Of a stretch of DNA of 64,000 nucleotides, positions 34,019 through 41,479 are shown one piece after another (the stretch's first letter is position 1; each line of letters opens with the position of its first letter). Location: assembly GCF_000317595.1 (NCBI RefSeq), contig NZ_AEJC01000061.1, positions 1 to 64,000 on the forward strand, read 5' to 3'. The position numbers and the translations under genes are program-made. The stretch comes from Streptomyces ipomoeae 91-03. GTDB taxonomy: Bacteria; Actinomycetota; Actinomycetes; Streptomycetales; Streptomycetaceae. The notes under the pieces were generated by a model, which was given only the letters and a program-made list of their open reading frames with translations, was not told where the DNA came from and did no database searches.

Positions 34019-34165
34019 CTCGTTTTCCGCCAACCTGCGGGCGTTCGCACCTTCTCGCTGAACGGCACAGCCCTGAACAGCGTGCGTAGCTATGACGAGA
34101 CCGCGCCGGAAAGCCGACTCGGCCCCGAATGGAACAGGAACGCCCCGTCATACGTCTCACAGATG

Positions 34166-34245
34166 CCGTAACCGAGGGCAGTTGTCGTAACCGAGGGTCA
34201 TGGCTCGTGCACGTGCATCTGCCAGTGCATGCGCATATGCATCTG
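34166..34245. promoter_or_regulatory. Upstream motif region of the second DUF397 gene
   Basis: CGTAACCGAGGG occurs twice (34167-34178 and 34186-34197). It is followed by CGTGCACGTGCATCTGCC (34206-34223) and another TGCATCTG (34238-34245). The 18-mer recurs inverted at 35330-35347 before the ATPase gene. Shared sites before both genes suggest one regulator, perhaps the Scr1-type protein at 35612. The rest of the 34019-34383 gap shows no gene. Confidence 0.6.
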
Positions 34246-34383
34246 TCCATGCATCCGCACGTGAACAAAGCTATGATCCGGGGCAGTTGACCGCAGCATC
34301 AGCAACACCAATGGCCACACCAGAGCCAGTGCGCACCAGCACGCACACCACTGCACATCACTGCACCACCCGGGGAGCTACCT

Positions 34384-34650
34384 GTGGACCACGACGTGTA
34401 CGGCGTGGATGACGTGTACAACGGCATGGCCGCGACGGAGCTGACCGAGCTCCACGCGGTGGCCTGGCAGAAGAGCCGGCACAGCAACTCGCAGGGGAAC
34501 TGCGTGGAGTTCGCACGGCTGCCCGGCGGCGACGTGGCGGTGCGCAACTCCCGCTTCCCGGACGGCCCGGCGCTCGTCTACACCCGCGCCGAGATAGAGG
34601 CCATGCTCCTGGGCGTCAAGGACGGCGAGTTCGACCACCTGGTCGGATAA
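34384..34650 (+). CDS. DUF397 protein
   Basis: This DUF397 protein (88 aa) has AWQKSRHSNSQGNCVEFARL, VAVRNSRFPDGPALVYT and a final helix. An extra acidic N-terminal segment (about 20 residues) precedes the domain. The GTG at 34384 follows GGGGAGC. It converges with the ATPase gene across a shared terminator and belongs to the second WhiJ-like set of the window. Confidence 0.92.
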   Translation: MDHDVYGVDDVYNGMAATELTELHAVAWQKSRHSNSQGNCVEFARLPGGDVAVRNSRFPDGPALVYTRAEIEAMLLGVKDGEFDHLVG

Positions 34651-34693
34651 CACCTGCTCACGGGCGCGGCGTCGGCCGCCGTGACACGCGTAG

Positions 34694-34721
34694 AACCGCG
34701 GCGCCGAAAAGCGCCGCGGTT
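34694..34721. terminator. Bidirectional terminator between DUF397 and ATPase genes
   Basis: An 11-bp perfect stem (AACCGCGGCGC and GCGCCGCGGTT) with a CGAAAA loop sits between the two convergent genes. Confidence 0.85.
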
Positions 34722-34723
34722 CC

Positions 34724-35239
34724 TCATCGGTCGGACCGCCCGGCGGTCACCGGGGGCACCCGGAACAGCGCCCACACCACCTTGCCGCTGAGCGTGCCGG
34801 CCAGCGGATGCCAGCCCCAGCTGTCCGCGAACGACTCCACCAGGAACAGTCCGCGCCCCGACTCCGCCGAGAAGTCGTCCGAGTCGCGCGCGACCGGGCT
34901 GTCGTGGCTGGGGTCGCGCACCGCGCACACCAACCGCTCCGTCCAGCGCATCAGATGCAGCCGTACGGGAGGTTCCTGGGCGGGGCCGGCGCCGGCGGCC
35001 GTGGGCAGGCCGTGGCGCAGCGCGTTGGTGACGAGCTCCGAGACCACGAGGCATATGTCGTCGAACCGGTCGCCCATGTGCCACTGGTCGAGGGTGCCCC
35101 GGGTGAACTGTCTCGCCTCGCGCACCGCTTCGTAGCGGGGCGGCAGCGCGCAGGACGCGGCGTTGGACACGGTCGCGGGATCAAGTGGTGGAAGTCCCTG
35201 CCGTAAGGGTTCGAGCATGGTCGATCCATTCGTCCCCAT
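34724..35239 (-). CDS. Anti-sigma-factor-like ATP-binding protein (HATPase)
   Basis: This GHKL ATPase (171 aa) has the N-box VVSELVTNALRHG and the G2 region ESGRGLFLVESFADSWGW. The G1 box is divergent (RDPSHDSP), as in many Streptomyces homologs. The ATG at 35239 has GGGGAG eight bases upstream; a GTG nine bases earlier is possible. It pairs with the DUF397 and Scr1-type genes, and its upstream region shares an 18-bp site with that of the DUF397 gene. Confidence 0.88.
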   Translation of the reverse strand: MGTNGSTMLEPLRQGLPPLDPATVSNAASCALPPRYEAVREARQFTRGTLDQWHMGDRFDDICLVVSELVTNALRHGLPTAAGAGPAQEPPVRLHLMRWTERLVCAVRDPSHDSPVARDSDDFSAESGRGLFLVESFADSWGWHPLAGTLSGKVVWALFRVPPVTAGRSDR

Positions 35240-35329
35240 GCGAGGCACTCCCCGTGATCGATCGCGGTCGTTGCGAGACAGCAGCGGTGGCGCGGGACCA
35301 TGGTTTCCGATGCGTACAGCAGATGCAAG

Positions 35330-35347
35330 GGCAGATGCACGTGCACG
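35330..35347. promoter_or_regulatory. Inverted copy of the DUF397 upstream motif, before the ATPase gene
   Basis: GGCAGATGCACGTGCACG is the exact reverse complement of 34206-34223. It lies about 90 bp before the ATPase start, in the same orientation relative to its gene as the other copy. A further TGCATCTG lies just downstream relative to that gene (minus strand). Confidence 0.65.
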
Positions 35348-35611
35348 CGCCCGAAATGGACCCTACGGTACCGCTTCCTGGACATTTCTTCCGCCCTCTT
35401 GTTGCCGGATGCCGGGCACCGCCGGACGGCTCTCTGGCCGTTCCCTGTGTTTTCCGGTCAACTCCCGCCGGTTGCCCGACCGCCGCACCCCACGCGTACC
35501 CCCCGTCTCACCTGTTGAAGACTTTCCATTTCTGTAACCGGACGAGTGCGGATCGGAGTGATTTAGTGGCAGACTGCGGCCCTTGAAGAAGGTTGGGGAG
35601 GCTGGACGAAC

Positions 35612-36475
35612 GTGGGCGCCGGTGAATCGAGTGGGTCGGTGGTGAGGCGGATGCTGCTGGGCTCGCATCTCAGGCGGCTGCGCGAGGCGCAGGGGATCAC
35701 CCGGGAGAAGGCCGGGTACTCGATCCGCGCCTCCGAGTCGAAGATCAGTCGTATGGAACTCGGCCGGGTCAGCTTCAAGACCCGTGACGTGGAGGACCTG
35801 TTGACCCTCTACGGCGTCACCGACGAGGCCGAGCGCAACTCCCTTCTCTCCCTCGTCAAAGAGGCCAACGTCGCCGGCTGGTGGCACAGCTACTCGGACG
35901 TCCTGCCCAGCTGGTTCCCCACCTACGTCGGCCTCGAAGCCGCCGCGCACCTCATCCGGTCGTACGAGGTGCAGTTCGTGCACGGCCTGTTGCAGACCGA
36001 GGCGTACGCGCACGCGGTCGTCGCCCGGGGGATGAAGGGCGCGAGCGAGGCCGAGATCGACAAGCGGGTGGCCGTGCGCATGGAGCGTCAGAAGTATCTG
36101 GTCGCCGAGAGCGCCCCCGAGTTCCACTGTGTCCTCGACGAGGCCGCGCTGCGCCGCCCGTACGGCGACCGGGAAGTGATGCGGGGCCAGCTCCAGCATC
36201 TGATCGAGATCTCCGAGCGCCCGAACGTACGGCTCCAGGTGATGCCGTTCAGCTTCGGCGGCCACTCCGGCGAGAGCGGCGCCTTCACCGTGCTCAGTTT
36301 CCCGGAGTCCGACCTCTCCGACGTCGTCTACCTCGAACAGCTCACCAGTGCCCTGTACTTGGACAAGCGCGAGGACGTCACCCAGTACGAGCGGGCGATC
36401 AAGCAGCTCCAGGACGACAGCCCGTCCCCGGCGGAGAGCCGGGACCTGCTGCGGGGTCTGCTGCAGCTCTCCTGA
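35612..36475 (+). CDS. Scr1/WhiJ-type helix-turn-helix regulator (DUF5753)
   Basis: This regulator (287 aa) has an XRE-type helix-turn-helix (GITREKAGYSIRASESKISRME) and a DUF5753 domain (LIRSYEVQFVHGLLQTEAYAHAVVA, LQVMPFSFGGHSG, DVVYLEQLTSALYLD). The GTG at 35612 follows GGGGAGG. It is the regulator of the second WhiJ-like set, with the DUF397 and ATPase genes just upstream. Such proteins usually repress developmental genes. Its stop codon lies in a 25-bp tandem triplication. Confidence 0.92.
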   Translation: MGAGESSGSVVRRMLLGSHLRRLREAQGITREKAGYSIRASESKISRMELGRVSFKTRDVEDLLTLYGVTDEAERNSLLSLVKEANVAGWWHSYSDVLPSWFPTYVGLEAAAHLIRSYEVQFVHGLLQTEAYAHAVVARGMKGASEAEIDKRVAVRMERQKYLVAESAPEFHCVLDEAALRRPYGDREVMRGQLQHLIEISERPNVRLQVMPFSFGGHSGESGAFTVLSFPESDLSDVVYLEQLTSALYLDKREDVTQYERAIKQLQDDSPSPAESRDLLRGLLQLS

Positions 36476-36544
36476 GCGGCGGCGGTCTGCCTGCTCCTGA
36501 GCGGCGGCGGTCTGCCTGCTCCTGGGCGTCGGCGGCCTGCCTGA
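36470..36544. repeat. 25-bp tandem triplication covering the regulator stop codon
   Basis: TCCTGAGCGGCGGCGGTCTG plus five bases is repeated three times. The first copy contains the TGA of the Scr1-type gene, and the third differs at three positions. Confidence 0.92.
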
Positions 36545-36607
36545 GAGTCTTCGCAGAGTCCCCCGATTAACTCTCCAACTCCCTTTTCTCAGAAGTACGA
36601 TGACGTG

Positions 36608-36624
36608 TGATCAATCTTTGATCA
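36608..36624. promoter_or_regulatory. Operator-like palindrome before the aldehyde dehydrogenase gene
   Basis: TGATCAATCTTTGATCA has perfect 7-bp arms and lies 22 bp before the start codon. Its core TCAA...TTGA is shared with the two palindromes at the PadR-controlled exporter promoter. It probably binds a dimeric repressor. Confidence 0.6.
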
Positions 36625-36646
36625 ATGCCGACTGATTGAGGATCAC

Positions 36647-38107
36647 ATGTCGTCCTACTTCACCGACCTGGCCCAGCAGTACATCGGCGGGGAGTGGCGC
36701 CCGGGCTCCGGTTCCTGGGACATCATCGACTTCAATCCGTACGACGACGAGAAGCTCGCGTCGATCACGATCGCCACGGTCGACGAAGTGGACGCGGCCT
36801 TCAGGGCCGCCGAGGCCGCCCAGAAGGAGTGGGCCAAGGTCAACGCGTACGCGCGGCGCGCCGTCTTCGAGAAGGCCCTGCGGCTCATAGAGGAGCGCGA
36901 GCAGGAGATCACCGAGGTGATCATCGCCGAGCTCGGCGGTACGCACCTCAAGGCCGGCTTCGAACTGCACCTCGCCAAGGAGTTCCTGCGTGAGTCGATG
37001 CATCTGGCGCTGCGTCCCGAGGGCCGGATCATCCCCTCGCCGATCGACGGCAAGGAGAACCGCCTCTATCGCGTACCGGTCGGCGTCGTGGGTGTCATCA
37101 GCCCCTTCAACTTCCCCTTCCTCCTCTCCCTCAAGTCGGTCGCCCCGGCCATCGCCCTCGGCAACGGCGTGGTGCTCAAGCCGCACCAGAACACCCCGAT
37201 CGCCGGCGGCACCCTGCTCGCGAAGATCTTCGAGGACGCGGGCCTGCCGGGCGGTCTGTTCAACGTCGTCGTGACCGACAGCGCCGAGATCGGCGACTCC
37301 TTCATCGCGCACCCGGTCGCCAAGCTGATCTCCTTCACCGGCTCCGACCGGGTCGGCCGCCATGTCGCCACCGTCTGCGCCTCGCACTTCAAGCGCTCGA
37401 TCCTCGAACTGGGCGGCAACAGCGCACTGGTGGTGCTCGGCGACGCGGACATCGACTACGCCGTCGACGCGGCCGTCTTCTCCCGCTACGTCCACCAGGG
37501 CCAGGTCTGCATGGCCGCCAACCGGGTCCTGGTCGACCGTTCGATCCGGGCCGAGTTCACCGAGAAGTTCGTGGCGAAGGTGAAGATCCTGAAGGTCGGC
37601 GACCCGCGTGACCCGCAGACGGTCATCGGCCCGGTCATCAACTCCCTCCAGGCCGACTCCGTCACGGCCGTCGTCGAGCAGGCGATCGCCGAGGGCGCCA
37701 CGGCCCTCGTCCACGGCACCACCACCAACAACCTCGTCGAGCCGTCGGTCCTCACCGACCTCCCGGCCGACTCGCCCCTCCTCCAGCAGGAGGTCTTCGG
37801 CCCCGTCGTCTTCCTCATCCCCTTCGACGGGGAGGAGGAGGCCGTCCGCCTCGTCAACGACACCCCGTACGGTCTCAGCGGCTCCGTCCACACCGGGGAC
37901 ATCGAGCGCGGCGTCGCCTTCGCCAAGCGGATCGAGACCGGGATGTTCCACGTCAACGACGGCACCGTCCACGACGAGCCCCTCGTCCCCTTCGGCGGCG
38001 AGAAGCACTCCGGCATCGGCCGCCTCAACGGCGAAACCACGGTCGACGTCTTCACCACCCAGAAGTGGATCTCGGTCCAGCACGGGCGGAGCCACTTCCC
38101 GTTCTGA
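36647..38107 (+). CDS. Aldehyde dehydrogenase (benzaldehyde/vanillin dehydrogenase-like)
   Basis: This NAD(P)-dependent aldehyde dehydrogenase (486 aa, normal length) oxidises an aldehyde to an acid. The catalytic Cys288 is in HQGQVCMAANR and the general base Glu254 in ELGGNS. PFNFPFLLSLKSVAPAIALG is the cofactor segment. The overall pattern resembles aromatic aldehyde dehydrogenases. The substrate is inferred only from this resemblance and from the PadR-type regulator nearby, since PadR proteins often respond to phenolics. The gene stands alone behind a palindromic operator. Confidence 0.92.
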   Translation: MSSYFTDLAQQYIGGEWRPGSGSWDIIDFNPYDDEKLASITIATVDEVDAAFRAAEAAQKEWAKVNAYARRAVFEKALRLIEEREQEITEVIIAELGGTHLKAGFELHLAKEFLRESMHLALRPEGRIIPSPIDGKENRLYRVPVGVVGVISPFNFPFLLSLKSVAPAIALGNGVVLKPHQNTPIAGGTLLAKIFEDAGLPGGLFNVVVTDSAEIGDSFIAHPVAKLISFTGSDRVGRHVATVCASHFKRSILELGGNSALVVLGDADIDYAVDAAVFSRYVHQGQVCMAANRVLVDRSIRAEFTEKFVAKVKILKVGDPRDPQTVIGPVINSLQADSVTAVVEQAIAEGATALVHGTTTNNLVEPSVLTDLPADSPLLQQEVFGPVVFLIPFDGEEEAVRLVNDTPYGLSGSVHTGDIERGVAFAKRIETGMFHVNDGTVHDEPLVPFGGEKHSGIGRLNGETTVDVFTTQKWISVQHGRSHFPF

Positions 38108-38228
38108 CGGCCGCTCCGGCGCGTGAGCCGATCCCGGTCCCTGGGGCGAGGAGCGGCGGCTTTCGAGGTCGTCGCCCGTCCGCGGGGCCCGGCCTGCCGT
38201 TGACCTCCTGCGTCCTACTCTGGACCCC

Positions 38229-38870
38229 ATGTCAGTGATCCGTCTTCTCGTGCTCGCCGCCGTGCGTCAGCACGGGCGGGCCCACGGCTACCAGGTGCGC
38301 AACGACCTGGAGTACTGGGGCGCGCACGAGTGGTCCAACGCCAAGCCCGGCTCGATCTACCACGCTCTGAAGCAGATGGCGAAACAGGGCCTCCTGCACG
38401 CGCACGAGATCGCCCCCTCCACCGTCGGCGGACCGCCCCGTACCGAGTACGAGATCACGGAGAAGGGCACCGAGGAATACCTGAGGCTGGTGCGCGAGTC
38501 CCTCACCACCTACGACCAGAAGCCGGATGTGTTCTCCGCCGCGCTCGGCTGCATGGTCGACCTCGACCGCGAGGAGGTCCTCGGACTCCTCGCGGAGCGG
38601 GTGCGGGGCATCGAGGAGTGGCGCAAGTCGGTCACCGAGTACTACACGCCCGAGGAGGGCCCCGAACAGCTCGGCCACATCGGCGAGATCATGAACTACT
38701 GGGTCACCTCCGCCGACACCGGCGCCCGGTGGACCCGCGGCCTCATCGAACGCATCCGCGCCGGCGCCTACACCTTCGCCGGCGAGGGCGACCCGTTCGT
38801 CGGCGTCCTGGCGGAGGGCCAGAAGAACCCGTACGCGACGGAGAACCGCTACCCGGAGGATGACTGCTGA
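38229..38870 (+). CDS. PadR-family transcriptional regulator
   Basis: This regulator (213 aa) has an N-terminal winged helix (VLAAVRQHGRAHGYQVRNDLEYWG, GSIYHALKQMAKQGLL, EYEITEKGTEEYLRL) and a C-terminal helical dimer domain. It lies upstream of and on the same strand as a two-gene ABC exporter. The 127-bp gap contains two palindromes around a promoter. PadR repressors typically control adjacent exporters and release DNA on binding a drug. Confidence 0.93.
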   Translation: MSVIRLLVLAAVRQHGRAHGYQVRNDLEYWGAHEWSNAKPGSIYHALKQMAKQGLLHAHEIAPSTVGGPPRTEYEITEKGTEEYLRLVRESLTTYDQKPDVFSAALGCMVDLDREEVLGLLAERVRGIEEWRKSVTEYYTPEEGPEQLGHIGEIMNYWVTSADTGARWTRGLIERIRAGAYTFAGEGDPFVGVLAEGQKNPYATENRYPEDDC

Positions 38871-38919
38871 CCAGGCAGGACGTCCGCTGAGTGGGTTTAC
38901 CGCTCGACCGGTGGCTTGT

Positions 38920-38984
38920 TAATCAAGTTTGACTAGTGCGGGACCTCGGACTTATCTTCAACTCCAAGTAGTCAAGTTTGACTA
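38920..38984 (+). promoter_or_regulatory. Exporter promoter bracketed by two PadR-type operators
   Basis: TAGTCAAGTTTGACTA (38969-38984) is a perfect palindrome. TAATCAAGTTTGACTA (38920-38935) differs by one base. Between them lies a promoter with -35 TTGACT (38929-38934), a 17-bp spacer and -10 TTATCT (38952-38957). One site covers the -35 and the other lies at the likely transcription start region. Confidence 0.78.
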
Positions 38985-38997
38985 ACAAGGGGGTCTC

Positions 38998-39975
38998 ATG
39001 GTCGACTCGGCGATCACTGTCGAAGGGGTACGCAAGAAATACGGCGGCAAGGGCGGCAAGGTCGCTCTCGACGGGCTCGACCTCCTGGTCGCCCGCGGCA
39101 CCGTGCACGGGGTGCTCGGGCCCAACGGCGCGGGCAAGACGACCCTGGTCCGGATCCTGTCGACCCTGCTGAAGCCCGACGCGGGCCGTGTCGAGGTGGC
39201 GGGCCACGACGTGGTGGCACGCGCGCGTGAGGTGCGTTTCCGTATCGGCCTGCTCGGCCAGCACGCCGCACTCGACGAGGAACTCGGCGGTCGGCAGAAC
39301 CTGGAGATGTTCGGCCGCCTCTACCACCTGGGCAACCGCCACGCGCGCGTGCGGGCCGCCGAACTCCTGGACCGCTTCGGTCTCGCCGGCACCGGCCGCA
39401 AGCCCGTCAAGCAGTACAGCGGCGGCATGCGGCGCCGCCTCGACCTCGCCGCGTCCCTGATCAGCGAACCGGAGGTGCTCTTCCTGGACGAGCCCACGAC
39501 CGGCCTCGACCCCCGCGGTCGCGCCGAGGTCTGGGACTCCGTACGGTCCCTGGTCGGCGGCGGTACGACGGTCCTGCTCACCACCCAGTACCTGGAGGAG
39601 GCCGACCAACTCGCCGACCGTGTCTCGGTCGTCGACGGGGGCCGCGTCATCGCCGACGGCACGGCGGACGAGCTGAAGAGCGCGCTCGGCGGCGACCGTA
39701 TCGACGTGGTCCTGCGCGACGCCGGCCAACTGGGCGCCGCCGTGGCGCTGTTGCCCGTCCCCAAGGACGACATCGCGGTGGACGCCGACCGCCGCCTCCT
39801 CAGCGCCCCGGTCACCGACCGCATGACGGCCCTCTCCGCCGTCGTACGGGCCCTGGAGGAGGCCGGTGTCGAGGCCGAGGACATCGCCCTGCGCCGTCCG
39901 ACACTCGACGAGGTGTTCCTGCACCTCACCGGGGACGGCAGGGCCGAGGACCACCGGGTGAAGGAGGCCGTGTGA
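38998..39975 (+). CDS. DrrA-type ABC transporter ATPase
   Basis: This ATPase (325 aa) drives drug or lipid export. It has Walker [10 protein letters not shown], the signature [14 protein letters not shown], Walker [14 protein letters not shown] and the switch [11 protein letters not shown]. The C-terminal domain resembles daunorubicin-resistance ATPases. The ATG at 38998 follows AAGGGGG. The permease gene starts inside its end (GTGA overlap). Confidence 0.95.
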   Translation: MVDSAITVEGVRKKYGGKGGKVALDGLDLLVARGTVHGVLGPNGAGKTTLVRILSTLLKPDAGRVEVAGHDVVARAREVRFRIGLLGQHAALDEELGGRQNLEMFGRLYHLGNRHARVRAAELLDRFGLAGTGRKPVKQYSGGMRRRLDLAASLISEPEVLFLDEPTTGLDPRGRAEVWDSVRSLVGGGTTVLLTTQYLEEADQLADRVSVVDGGRVIADGTADELKSALGGDRIDVVLRDAGQLGAAVALLPVPKDDIAVDADRRLLSAPVTDRMTALSAVVRALEEAGVEAEDIALRRPTLDEVFLHLTGDGRAEDHRVKEAV

Positions 39976-40733
39976 CCACGTACGCCCTGACCGACTCCTG
40001 GACCATGACCCGCCGCGAACTCGCCCACTGGGCGCGGCAGCCGGTGCAGTCGGTCGTCCAGATCGTCTTCCCCGTGATGCTGCTGCTGATGTTCGGCTAC
40101 CTCGTCGGCGGCGGTCGCGGAGTCACCGGCGACTACCTCGACTACCTGTTCCCCGGCATGCTCGCGCTCACCATGGCCTTCGGTCTGGAGGGCACGCTGC
40201 TCGCCGTCACCCAGGACCTCAACAAGGGGGTGATCGACCGCTTCCGTGCCATGCCGATGACCAACGGGGCCGTCCTGGTGGGCCGTTCGATCGCGGACAT
40301 GCTCCAGTCCGCGCTGGGCATGACCGTTCTCATCGGCGTCGCGTACGCGCTCGGCTGGCGCGCGCACGGCGGGCCCGGCGCCTTCTTCGGCGCGCTGGGA
40401 CTCCTCCTGCTGTTCCGTTTCGCCATGCTGTGGATCGGCATCCACCTGGCGATGGTGGCCGGAAAACCGGAGCTGGTGACGGCCGTTCAGATCCTCGTCT
40501 GGCCGGTCGGCTTCCTCTCCAACGCCTTCGCCACCCCCGACTCCATGCCCGGCTGGCTCGGCACGGCCGTCCAGTGGAACCCCCTGTCCCACACCGCGAC
40601 AGCCGTACGCGACCTCTTCGCCGCCCCGAGTGGAGAGCCGGGCCACATCTGGCCCGCCACACTGTGGCCCCTGACCCTGCTGGCGGTCTTCTTCCCCCTG
40701 GCGGTACGGAGGTTCACACGGCTGAGCAAATAG
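39972..40733 (+). CDS. ABC-2 type exporter permease (DrrB-like)
   Basis: The protein (253 aa) has six predicted membrane segments, among them [20 protein letters not shown] and [20 protein letters not shown], and the family segment [14 protein letters not shown] near the end. It forms the exporter with the ATPase encoded upstream, and the GTG start overlaps its stop. The substrate is unknown. Confidence 0.94.
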   Translation: MTTYALTDSWTMTRRELAHWARQPVQSVVQIVFPVMLLLMFGYLVGGGRGVTGDYLDYLFPGMLALTMAFGLEGTLLAVTQDLNKGVIDRFRAMPMTNGAVLVGRSIADMLQSALGMTVLIGVAYALGWRAHGGPGAFFGALGLLLLFRFAMLWIGIHLAMVAGKPELVTAVQILVWPVGFLSNAFATPDSMPGWLGTAVQWNPLSHTATAVRDLFAAPSGEPGHIWPATLWPLTLLAVFFPLAVRRFTRLSK

Positions 40734-41479
40734 CCCGAGCGGCCAGATGCACACCTGGTCCGCCCCACGGTTGAGGACGGGGTCGGAGGGCTGGGGGAGG
40801 GGGGCTGTTGGGTTGGGGGGCGATGGGGGAGTTGGGGCCGATGGGGGCCGGGGGTGCTGTTGGGCTGGGGCCGATGGGTGGGTCGGGTGCCGCTGGGGGA
40901 GTCGGGGTCGGTGGGGCGCTGGCGCCGAGGGGGGAATTGAGGGCTGATGGGATGCCGGGGCCGATGGGGGAGTCGGGGGCGTTGTTGGGCCGGAGGCCGA
41001 TGCGGGGCTGGGTGTGATGTCGAGCCAAGGGCCGAGGAGGGGCTGGGTGTGATGTTGAGCCGGAGGCTGATGGGGGAGTTGGGGGGGGGCGATATTGGGC
41101 CGGAGGCCGATGGGGGCGGGGCCGGGGCCCGCTGGGGGCTGAGTGCCGATGCGGTGCTGGGGGCTCGGCCCCCGGGCCGGTTCGGGGTCGAAGGGGCAGA
41201 GCCCCTGGGGGATGGGACGGGTAGGGGCGGCGGGGGCGAGAAAACCCGGCCGCACCCCCGACCCGTCGAAGGTGGCCCCGAGGACACCCACGACCCGACG
41301 GCGTTCTCGTCGCACGACGCGGCGGCGGATCGATGGGCGGCTCCGCCGCGCGGGAGCGACCAGCCCCCACCCATCCATTACGCTGACGCGGGGGCACCGT
41401 GGGCGTGGCAAAAGCACACACGGCGGACGGAGTTCGGTGATCTGCGGATCCACAAGTGTCCCGAGGGAGGACAGCGGAG
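40734..41479. repeat. G-rich degenerate repeat and dispersed module in a 746-bp gap
   Basis: From 40790 to about 41160 the + strand is made of degenerate units built around GGGGCCGATGGGGGAGTTG, with many runs of four or more G and strong G-over-C skew. From 41180 to 41258 lies a module I know from other Streptomyces intergenic regions (GGGGCAGAGCCCC hairpin, then GGGTAGGGGCGGCGGGGGCG). I see no convincing gene, although several frames are open by composition. The last 200 bp should hold the promoter of the PucR-type gene, but no clear hexamers stand out. Confidence 0.8.
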
